Origin: Treponema sp.
GTDB lineage: Bacteria; Spirochaetota; Spirochaetia; Treponematales; Breznakiellaceae
Direction of reading: 5' to 3'
Assembly (NCBI GenBank): GCA_031267115.1
Contig: JAIRZS010000228.1
Location: 1-20,793 of the forward strand
DNA: 20,793 nucleotides
In this document: positions 7,086 to 13,185 of the stretch, piece after piece
Layout: every line of letters starts with the position of its first letter
Position numbering within the stretch: position 1 is the stretch's first letter
The notes under the pieces: generated by a model
The model's database searches: none
What the model saw: the letters and a program-made list of their open reading frames with translations, nothing else
What the model was told of the DNA's origin: nothing
Position numbers and translations under genes: made by a program

Positions 7086-7982
7086 GTGGATCTATCTTCG
7101 AGGAAAGAGGAGCGCGTTTCTTATATTATCCTGGTATTGCCGGCTTTGGCTATCTATCTCGCGGTAATGGCGTTTCCTACTATTTTTTCGGTTATCCTAA
7201 GCCTTACCGACTACAACGGGGGCAAGGTTTTCGGCAACCCGAATTTCCGCCTGGTGGGGATAAAAAGCTATATTGAAATTTTCCACAACAATTACTTTTA
7301 CCTTGCCCTGAAAAACAACCTGCTCATCGTACTTATATCGGTCTTCGGGCAGCTGCCCCTTGGATTCATCCTGGCCTACATCCTGTCCCGGAAAATAGTC
7401 AAAGGGACGGATTTCTTCCAGACCATGATATACCTTCCCAATGTCATTTCCCCGGTTATCATCGGCATCCTGTTTAAAAGCTTCTACTGGAATTCCGACA
7501 GCGTTTACATGGAGATACTCCGGACCGTCAGTCCCAATGCCAGCTACAATGTCCTTGAACACCCGATGATCCCGGTACTGGTAGTAATGCTCTGGATGTA
7601 TACCGGCATGTACGTAATAATATTTCTGGCAAACATCCAGCGCATCGACACCTCCGTTATCGAGGCGGCGAAAATCGACGGCGCTACCGAGGGGCAGACC
7701 CTATGGCACATCATACTCCCGGCGCTGTCGGGGGTTATCGTAACCTGCGCGATCCTGGCAATCTCCGGGTCCCTCAAATCTTTCGACTTGCTTTACGTGA
7801 TGACCAACGGCGGCCCCGCCGGCAAGACGCGGGTACTGTCCCTTTTCATGTACGACATGGCTTTCCGGGGTTCCCCGAACTATCCCCTGGCAAACGCCAT
7901 CTCTACTATAATGGTGCTTATCAGCTTTGCCCTTATTATCATAACCCGCGCGGCGGAAGCCAAATTCGGCGGAAAGGAGTAG
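7086..7982 (+). CDS. Sugar ABC transporter permease 1 (MalF/UgpA type)
   Basis: Integral membrane subunit of the CUT1 sugar importer, 298 aa from the GTG start. Hydrophobic segments include the N-terminal VSYIILVLPALAIYLAVMAF and LLIVLISVFGQLPLGFILAYIL. The cytoplasmic EAA loop that docks the ATPase reads VIEAAKIDGATEGQTLWHIILP. The late FDLLYVMTNGGPAGKTRVLS segment is typical of MalF-type permeases. An in-frame ATG at 7050 would add 12 residues, but it abuts a terminator hairpin and lacks a ribosome-binding site. The gene is followed after five bases by the second permease, so the two are translationally close. No ATPase gene follows; a shared MsiK-like ATPase encoded elsewhere is the usual solution. 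Confidence 0.92.
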   Translation: MDLSSRKEERVSYIILVLPALAIYLAVMAFPTIFSVILSLTDYNGGKVFGNPNFRLVGIKSYIEIFHNNYFYLALKNNLLIVLISVFGQLPLGFILAYILSRKIVKGTDFFQTMIYLPNVISPVIIGILFKSFYWNSDSVYMEILRTVSPNASYNVLEHPMIPVLVVMLWMYTGMYVIIFLANIQRIDTSVIEAAKIDGATEGQTLWHIILPALSGVIVTCAILAISGSLKSFDLLYVMTNGGPAGKTRVLSLFMYDMAFRGSPNYPLANAISTIMVLISFALIIITRAAEAKFGGKE

Positions 7983-7987
7983 CGGCT

Positions 7988-8827
7988 ATGGATATACGCG
8001 GCAATTCCTGGATAGGGAAAATACTCATTTACTTTATTATGATCGTGTTTACCGTACTGGCCCTGTACCCCATCTTCTGGCTTGCGGTACAGTCCTTCAA
8101 AACCACGCAGGAGTATCTTAGAACCAGCAAACTCGCTTTCCCGGTACGCTGGTTCCCGGGAAACTACCCCTACGCCTGGAAAATAGGGAACTTCGGCACC
8201 CTGCTTTTCAACAGTATTTTTTATACCTTTGTTACCGTCGTCGCCGTAGTTATCCTGGGCTTCATGGCCGGCTTTGCCTTCGCGAAGATCAAGAGCAGGG
8301 CGACGCCGGTACTGCACGGCATCTTCATCATCGGGATACTCCTTACCCTGCAGTCAATTATGGTGCCCCTTTTCCTCATGGTAAACGCGGTAGGCCTGTA
8401 CAATACCCGGCTGGGAATACTCATCCCCTACATAGGCCTGGGGCTTCCCATGGGCGTTTACCTGGGTACGGAATTTATCAAGAGCATCCCTACCGCGGTC
8501 ATCGAATCCGCCCGTATAGACGGCGCGAAGTACCTCAGGATATTTACCGGCATCATTATCCCCATGACCGCCCCTGCGGCGATAACCGTGGCGATCCTCA
8601 CCTTTACGGGGACCTGGAACGAATTTATGCTGATCAACATCCTTACCCGGGACGACGCGGTTAAGTCCATTCCCGTCGGCATCGCGAAATTTTCCGGCGC
8701 CCTGGCCTCCGACTACGGCCGGCAGTTTTCCGCCATGGTGATCGGCATGATCCCCATGGTCAGTTTTTACCTGATCTTCCGCAAACAGATAACCAAGGGC
8801 GTCGCCGCCGGCGCAGTGAAAGGGTAG
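7988..8827 (+). CDS. Sugar ABC transporter permease 2 (MalG/UgpE type)
   Basis: Second membrane subunit of the importer, 279 aa. Segments include ILIYFIMIVFTVLALYPIFWL near the N-terminus and VTVVAVVILGFMAGFAFA. The EAA loop reads VIESARIDGAKYLRIFTGIIIP, followed by the family's TFTGTWNEFMLINILT. The AAAGGAG at 7973-7979, inside the end of the previous gene, is eight bases from this ATG. It is the last gene of the operon: the next gene is convergent. It forms the translocation pore as a heterodimer with permease 1. Confidence 0.92.
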   Translation: MDIRGNSWIGKILIYFIMIVFTVLALYPIFWLAVQSFKTTQEYLRTSKLAFPVRWFPGNYPYAWKIGNFGTLLFNSIFYTFVTVVAVVILGFMAGFAFAKIKSRATPVLHGIFIIGILLTLQSIMVPLFLMVNAVGLYNTRLGILIPYIGLGLPMGVYLGTEFIKSIPTAVIESARIDGAKYLRIFTGIIIPMTAPAAITVAILTFTGTWNEFMLINILTRDDAVKSIPVGIAKFSGALASDYGRQFSAMVIGMIPMVSFYLIFRKQITKGVAAGAVKG

Positions 8828-8872
8828 CCGGTTAGCAGGCTGATCATACAAAAAAACGTGAATTCGACGGAG

Positions 8873-8945
8873 AATATCAGGATCCGCGAATGAACGCTAA
8901 TTTTCGCGAATTATTCTACCTGATATATTCGCGTTAATTCGCGGA
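8873..8945. repeat. Interleaved inverted repeats (A-B-A'-B')
   Basis: AATATCAGG (8873-8881) pairs with CCTGATATATT starting at 8919. The interleaved TCCGCGAATGAACGC (8883-8897) pairs with GCGTTAATTCGCGGA (8931-8945) with one mismatch. The spacer between contains TTCGCGAA, itself a palindrome. The second stem is followed by CTCTTTTCTTTT, so it could double as the terminator of the ABC operon. The CGCGAATT-rich wording is typical of dispersed intergenic repeats. Confidence 0.6.
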
Positions 8946-8972
8946 CTCTTTTCTTTTAGCCTTCTTTCCTCT

Positions 8973-9008
8973 ACTTTTTTGACTTTTTTGACTTATTCGA
9001 CTTTGCGG
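8973..9008 (+). repeat. Four tandem 9-nt units, ACTTNTTNG type
   Basis: ACTTTTTTG, ACTTTTTTG, ACTTATTCG and ACTTTGCGG follow each other without gaps between the convergent permease and epimerase genes. Related arrays occur at 12872-12907 and 15461-15487, always ending in ACTTNGCGG followed by T. Confidence 0.7.
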
Positions 9009-9066
9009 TAAAATTCCAAAGCATGTTTTTTTGTATAATCTCAGGCTCCCGGCCTGCCGCGCCTGT

Positions 9067-10086
9067 TCAGCGCCCCCTCAGCTCCGCAAGCGCCTTTTCC
9101 CTTGCGGAGATCACCCGGTCGCAGAAAGCGTCAAAGTCCGGGTCCTCTTTCTGGAGTTCCGGGCAGGCGAGTATATTTTTAACCGTGGCGCGTATCCCCT
9201 GATCCATACGGACCTGGGCCGCGAAACCCGGAACCAGCCTGTGCAGCTTGCTGTTGTCAAAAACCACGGAATTGGCCTTGTCGCCGATAAGGGAGCCGAC
9301 AAAGTCGTAATCCTTCCCCGCCTGCGCAAGGAAAGAACTGGAAACATGGACGGACCTCAGAGGCTTTTCAAGCGCGGAGGCAATAGTTTCATAAACCTGG
9401 TTCCAGGTAACCGTTTCGTCCGAGGTAACCTGCACAGCCTCCCCTATAGCGTGGATATTCCCCACAAGGCCGGCAAACGCGCGGGCGAAATCGCTGTTAT
9501 GGGTCATGGTCCAAAGGCTGGTGCCGTCCCCATGGATAATCACCGGCTTTCCCTCGATGATCCGTTTTACCACCTGCCAGCTCCCGTTCCTGCCGTGGAC
9601 CCCCAGGGGGACGGAGCGCTCGTCGTAGGTATGGCTGGGCCGCACAATAGTAAAGGGGAAGCCGTCTTCGCGGTATTTGCGGTTAAGGAAATCCTCGCAG
9701 GCAATCTTGTCCCGGGAATACTGCCAGAACGGATTCGCCAGCGGCGTGCTCTCGGTCACATGCGGATCGGACAGAGGCTTCTGGTAGGCCGAAGCCGTAC
9801 TGATAAAAATATACTGGCCCGTCTTGTCTTTGAAAAACCGGTAATCGCGCTCCACCTGGTCCGCCCTGAAGGCGATAAAATCCGCCACCGCGTCGAAACT
9901 CAGGTCACGGAGCTTCGCGGCCGCGTCCATCTCGTCGCTGATATCGCAGCGTATCTCGCGCGCGCCGGCCAGAACCGAATTGCGGTTCCCCCGGTTCAGA
10001 AGGTAAAGCTCGTGCCCCTCTTCCAGCAAGCGGCGGGAAACCGCGGTACTGATAGTCCCCGTCCCCCCGATAAATAGAATTCTCAT
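9067..10086 (-). CDS. NAD-dependent epimerase/dehydratase (extended SDR)
   Basis: A 339-aa cytoplasmic nucleotide-sugar-type oxidoreductase of the extended short-chain dehydrogenase family. The N-terminal Rossmann motif is FIGGTGTIS (residues 6-14), with LNRGNRN after beta-2, a choice often seen with NADP-preferring members. The active site shows STASAY around Ser96/Thr97 and the YxxxK pair Tyr123 and Lys127 (QYSRDKIACED). VRPSHTYD near 149-155 is the typical substrate-domain entry. The overall pattern recalls the CSP41/isoflavone-reductase-like branch of NAD-dependent epimerases, and the substrate is not predictable. GGAGG lies six bases before the ATG. It is convergent with the ABC operon and no metabolic link can be shown. 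Confidence 0.87.
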   Translation of the reverse strand: MRILFIGGTGTISTAVSRRLLEEGHELYLLNRGNRNSVLAGAREIRCDISDEMDAAAKLRDLSFDAVADFIAFRADQVERDYRFFKDKTGQYIFISTASAYQKPLSDPHVTESTPLANPFWQYSRDKIACEDFLNRKYREDGFPFTIVRPSHTYDERSVPLGVHGRNGSWQVVKRIIEGKPVIIHGDGTSLWTMTHNSDFARAFAGLVGNIHAIGEAVQVTSDETVTWNQVYETIASALEKPLRSVHVSSSFLAQAGKDYDFVGSLIGDKANSVVFDNSKLHRLVPGFAAQVRMDQGIRATVKNILACPELQKEDPDFDAFCDRVISAREKALAELRGR

Positions 10087-10166
10087 ATCTGCCTCCGGTA
10101 ATTTCTGTTAGCAATCCAGCCGGGGGGGAAGCCTCCCCCCCGCTCCAGCCTTGCCGCATTAAGTGC

Positions 10167-10194
10167 GGAGTTTTGCGGTTTACCGCAAAACTCC
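10167..10194. repeat. 28-bp palindrome, TTTTGCGGT/ACCGCAAAA family
   Basis: GGAGTTTTGCGGT (10167-10179) and ACCGCAAAACTCC (10182-10194) are perfectly complementary with only TT between them. The nine-base core on each side matches the hairpin at 1302-1326. Confidence 0.7.
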
Positions 10195-10197
10195 TAA

Positions 10198-10226
10198 AAG
10201 ACTTGGCGCCGCAGGCGGCAAGTCTT
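10198..10226. repeat. Bulged hairpin next to the 28-bp palindrome
   Basis: AAGACTT (10198-10204) pairs with AAGTCTT (10220-10226), and GCCGC (10208-10212) pairs with GCGGC (10215-10219), leaving a GGC bulge and an AG loop. Confidence 0.6.
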
Positions 10227-10405
10227 ACGCACCCCCCTCTGCGGGGGCGGCATTAACCCGCTTGCGCCCCCGCAACGCCCCGGCAGCCTGCCGCGCTCCG
10301 CGCGCAAAACAGACCGCCGGCACAGCAGGCCGCCGGGTATCGACTGAATAGTTACTCCGATAGTATACTGTATCATGCCTTTTTGAAAAAGAGGCATGGG
10401 GGCGG

Positions 10406-11611
10406 GTGTTGTCAGGGTTTGATGTGTTTCGTTTTGCGTTCGCGGCTGTTTTTGCGGGATTGCACGCCGGCCTCATGTTCGGGCTGTTCCGGGAATGGCG
10501 CCACGACAACAAACTGGCCGGTTTTTCCAAAAAAAAAGGGCAGAAGGAAAACCCCGGCCGACCGGATACGGTATCGGTGGTGGTGCCTGTCAGGAACGAG
10601 GAGGCCAATGTCGCCGGACTCCTGGAAAGCCTCGCCCGGCAGGACTACCCGGAAGCGGAATTTATCTTTATCGACGACGGCTCCACGGACAAAAGCCCGG
10701 AACTGCTGAAGAATTTCGCGGCGTCCCGCCCGGCGGCCAGGATCATCACCCTGGCAGAAAACCCCGGGCCAAACCGCAAGCAGTACGCCCTGACCCGGGG
10801 AATCGAGGCGGCCCGGGGGGAGCTGCTCCTCTTTACCGACGCGGACTGCGAAGTGCCGCCCTGCTGGATCGGCGCTATGGCCGCCCGTATGGCGGATAAC
10901 GGCATCGCCCTTACCATAGGGCCGGTGTTTAAAAAGCCGGACCATGAGGCCGGGCCGCCCGGTTCAATCGGGCGGATTTTTTTCAGGCAGTACCAGTGCT
11001 TTGACCACGCGATACGCTATATGTATCTGGCCGCCTCCACGGGGCTTGGCGCGGCCGGGGGCGGCTTCGGGAATAACCTGATCGTAAGGCGGGAAGCCCT
11101 CGACCGCATAGGCGGCTACGGGAAGGTCCCCCCCTCCCCTACGGAAGACGCCGCGCTTGTGTCCCTGATCCGCGCCCAAAGCCGATCGCGGGCCGGCGCG
11201 GGCATGGCGGTACACGCCGCCTGCGGCAGGGATCTCTGGGTGCTGACCAAAAACGAGCGGACCTGGAAAGCCCTGGTAAACCAGACGCTGCGCTGGAACA
11301 ACGGCGGCCTTTTCAGCCCGTCCCCCAGCACCCGGCTCAACTTCGGCTTTCTTATGGTAACCATTTCCATGGGCATTCTGGCCATCCCCGCCCTGCCCTT
11401 TGCCGGCGGCCTGTGGCCCCTTCCGGCGGCGGTACTGTTCTCCATGACCATGAACACCATTGCCACGCTCAGGCTTTTCGGCCCGGCGCTCCCCAGGGGG
11501 CGGGCCGGCTATATAGTACAGATTGTGTTTACCCCCGCGTATTTCACCTTCCTCACCATTCTGGGATTCTGCGGGATAAAGACCGACTGGAAAGGCAGGC
11601 GCGCCGGGTAA
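10406..11611 (+). CDS. Family 2 glycosyltransferase, membrane-bound
   Basis: A 401-aa inner-membrane GT-A glycosyltransferase that uses a nucleotide sugar. One N-terminal membrane segment (about 9-27) precedes the catalytic domain. VSVVVPVRNEEAN starts that domain, with DDGSTD at 90-95, the metal-binding DAD at 145-147 (FTDADCE), and TED with probable base Asp248. The acceptor motif QTLRW lies at 293-297. Three hydrophobic segments follow (about 313-333, 337-356, 370-391). QxxRW plus the C-terminal helices resemble processive synthases and lipid-linked sugar transferases, but product and acceptor are unknown. The start is a GTG at 10406 behind AGAGGCATGGGGGC; the spacing is long, so the start is moderately certain. 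It ends 18 bp from the convergent aminotransferase. Confidence 0.88.
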   Translation: MLSGFDVFRFAFAAVFAGLHAGLMFGLFREWRHDNKLAGFSKKKGQKENPGRPDTVSVVVPVRNEEANVAGLLESLARQDYPEAEFIFIDDGSTDKSPELLKNFAASRPAARIITLAENPGPNRKQYALTRGIEAARGELLLFTDADCEVPPCWIGAMAARMADNGIALTIGPVFKKPDHEAGPPGSIGRIFFRQYQCFDHAIRYMYLAASTGLGAAGGGFGNNLIVRREALDRIGGYGKVPPSPTEDAALVSLIRAQSRSRAGAGMAVHAACGRDLWVLTKNERTWKALVNQTLRWNNGGLFSPSPSTRLNFGFLMVTISMGILAIPALPFAGGLWPLPAAVLFSMTMNTIATLRLFGPALPRGRAGYIVQIVFTPAYFTFLTILGFCGIKTDWKGRRAG

Positions 11612-11629
11612 GCCCTGGAAACAAAGCGC

Positions 11630-12718
11630 CTATACCCTTACCATCCAGCCTTTGGTATCGGGCAGGGTGCCGTACTGTATGCCTTTCAGGGTATCCCGCA
11701 GATCGGCGGTAAGTTCCCCGGTTTTGCCGTTGTTAAAAACCGCCCGCCTGCCCTGCCAGGAAAGCTCCGTAATGGGTGTAGCCCCGGCGGCGGTCCCGGC
11801 GAGAAAACACTCCTCCCCTTCCGACATCACCTCCTCTATGGAAAGCCGGCGCTCCGACACTTTTACTTTTTTATCGCGGGCCAGCTCGATGATGCTTGCC
11901 CTGGTGATACCCGGCAGTATGGTGTCGCCCAGTTCCGGCGTTACCAGTTCCCCGGACTTGAGGCGGAAGAACACATTGCAGGAGGAGCCTTCCTCGATAT
12001 ACTTCCTCTCAACCGCGTCGAGAAAGATGCACTCAACAAAGCCCGCTTCGGCGGCTTCGTGCTTGGCAAGGGCCGAGGTAACATAATTGGCCGCGGTCTT
12101 GATCCAGCCCGTGCCTTTGGGCGTGGCCCTGATCCTGCCGGTAACAAGCGCCGCCGGCGTTCCCGGCGAAAAGTAGGAGCTTACCGTGGTGGCAACCACA
12201 AGCACATAAGGCTCACTGGAAATATTAACGCCGATACCCCCCTCCGAACAGGTAAAGGGCCTAAGATAAACAGAATCGGCATTCATAAAGGAATCTCTTT
12301 CCCACTCGGCCTTATAGGCGGGGCGGAAACCCAGCGCCGCGTTCCGGCGCACTACTTCCGTTACGGCCTTGAGGAAGGATTCCTCGGGAAAAGGGGGCAT
12401 ATAAAGGCCCTTCATGGAATTGTAAAAACGCTTCGCGTTCCGGTCCGGCCGGAAAATGGCAAGGCCCCCGTCTTTCTGGGGCAGGGCCTTGAGGCCCTCG
12501 AACACGCCGAAACCGTACTGGCTTGTATAGGATACCAGGGGCATGTCCGCGTAATAGTTCCGGGAATCGATCAGCGCCGCCGCCTCGGCCCCGCCCAGCG
12601 CGGCTTCTTCCTCGGGTTTTTTGTGGGGTTTTTCCAGATATTCCCCGGCCCACGCCCCGGCGCCCGCCGAATATCTGGCGCGGTAGACCACCGGATATGA
12701 ATTAAGATTAAAAGCCAT
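11630..12718 (-). CDS. ilvE: Branched-chain amino acid aminotransferase
   Basis: A 362-aa PLP enzyme of fold type IV. It interconverts leucine, isoleucine and valine with their 2-oxo acids using glutamate/2-oxoglutarate. The catalytic lysine is Lys207 in GTGWIKTAANYV, and the phosphate-binding and cofactor-side motifs are EEGSSCNVFF (242-251), LPGITRASIIELA (268-280) and GTAAGATPI (308-316). Early YGFGVFEGLKA and RPDRNAKRF are typical of the longer (eukaryote-like, about 360 residue) IlvE type. AAGGAGG six bases before the ATG gives a strong start. It stands alone: neighbours are a convergent glycosyltransferase and a hairpin-rich spacer. Confidence 0.93.
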   Translation of the reverse strand: MAFNLNSYPVVYRARYSAGAGAWAGEYLEKPHKKPEEEAALGGAEAAALIDSRNYYADMPLVSYTSQYGFGVFEGLKALPQKDGGLAIFRPDRNAKRFYNSMKGLYMPPFPEESFLKAVTEVVRRNAALGFRPAYKAEWERDSFMNADSVYLRPFTCSEGGIGVNISSEPYVLVVATTVSSYFSPGTPAALVTGRIRATPKGTGWIKTAANYVTSALAKHEAAEAGFVECIFLDAVERKYIEEGSSCNVFFRLKSGELVTPELGDTILPGITRASIIELARDKKVKVSERRLSIEEVMSEGEECFLAGTAAGATPITELSWQGRRAVFNNGKTGELTADLRDTLKGIQYGTLPDTKGWMVRV

Positions 12719-12842
12719 TATTGCCTCCTTCTAAACTAAAGCGGCACGCCGCCAAAACTCCGTACGATATTAACACAAAGCCGCAGGGGACACAAGCGGC
12801 GGCTGAATACGGCGCCGGGCATTGAATTTCGGAAAAATTTCA

Positions 12843-12926
12843 CCGCAAAGTCGAAGAAGTAAGGAATAAAAACTTCTTCAACTTATTCGACCTTTTCGAC
12901 TTCGCGGTTAAAAAATTAGCCGCGAA
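12843..12926. repeat. Inverted pair of 9-nt arrays capped by a hairpin
   Basis: CCGCAAAGT CGAAGAAGT (12843-12860) is the 9-nt array in reverse orientation. Facing it are ACTTCTTCA, ACTTATTCG, ACCTTTTCG and ACTTCGCGG (12872-12907), so ACTTCTTC can pair with GAAGAAGT. The array ends in a hairpin, TTCGCGGTTAA (12901-12911) and TTAGCCGCGAA (12916-12926), with one G-T pair. Bases 12881-12924 match 15461-15504 with a single difference. Confidence 0.72.
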
Positions 12927-12930
12927 GGTT

Positions 12931-13144
12931 GCGGCATGGATGCCGCTGTTTCCATTGCTATCCGCCAATGGCGGATAGATGGAGTTTGCCTATGGCAAAC
13001 TCCGATTCCAAAATCCGGCAGGACGCCGGATTTTGGAACGCGCAAGGGATTGGAGCGGTATCCTTTTTTGCCGTGGGCAAAAAAGATACAAGCGTAAAGC
13101 CCGGTCCGCGGGCCGGCCTGCCCGCAGGGCAGGTTGGCCCGCGG
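12931..13144. repeat. Run of six perfect or near-perfect hairpins
   Basis: The stems are GCGGCAT/ATGCCGC (12931-12946), CTATCCGCC/GGCGGATAG around AAT with outer TCCAT/ATGGA (12951-12983), GGAGTTTGCC/GGCAAACTCC around TAT (12981-13003), TTCCAAAATCCGGC and its complement around AGGAC (13006-13038), CTTTTTTGCC/GGCAAAAAAG around GTG (13063-13085), and CCGCGGGCC plus CCTGCCC with GGGCAGG plus GGCCCGCGG around GCA (13106-13144). The stem sequences are largely unrelated, but the arms often end in GCC or CCC with a 3-nt loop. Confidence 0.7.
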
Positions 13145-13185
13145 ATGCGCCCAAAACAAGAAAAAATACGAAGACGAAAATCCCG

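Larger units (their letters stand above)
10087..10405. other. Gene-free divergent spacer with hairpin series
   Basis: No gene is visible in these 319 bases between the epimerase and glycosyltransferase starts. They hold GGGGGGGA and TCCCCCCC around AGCC (10122-10141), CCGCA and TGCGG (10154-10168), a 28-bp near-palindrome (10167-10194), a bulged hairpin (10198-10226), and CGGCAG and CTGCCG around one C near 10280. A 15-mer at 10341-10355 recurs at 15438-15452. TATACT at 10364-10369 could be a -10 for the glycosyltransferase, but no -35 is spaced to match. Confidence 0.6.
12719..13185. other. Gene-free spacer: 9-nt repeats plus six hairpins
   Basis: No believable gene lies in these 467 bases; open frames crossing them are built from palindromes. 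From left to right there are GCGGC and GCCGC around AC near the aminotransferase leader, a two-sided 9-nt repeat element (12843-12926), and six successive hairpins (12931-13144). The last 40 bases before the chemoreceptor stop are featureless. Confidence 0.65.

Noticed and set aside
8873..9008. CRISPR-like repeats
   Set aside because: Units are 9 nt and contiguous with no unique spacers, and the other repeats are inverted pairs. No cas gene is present.
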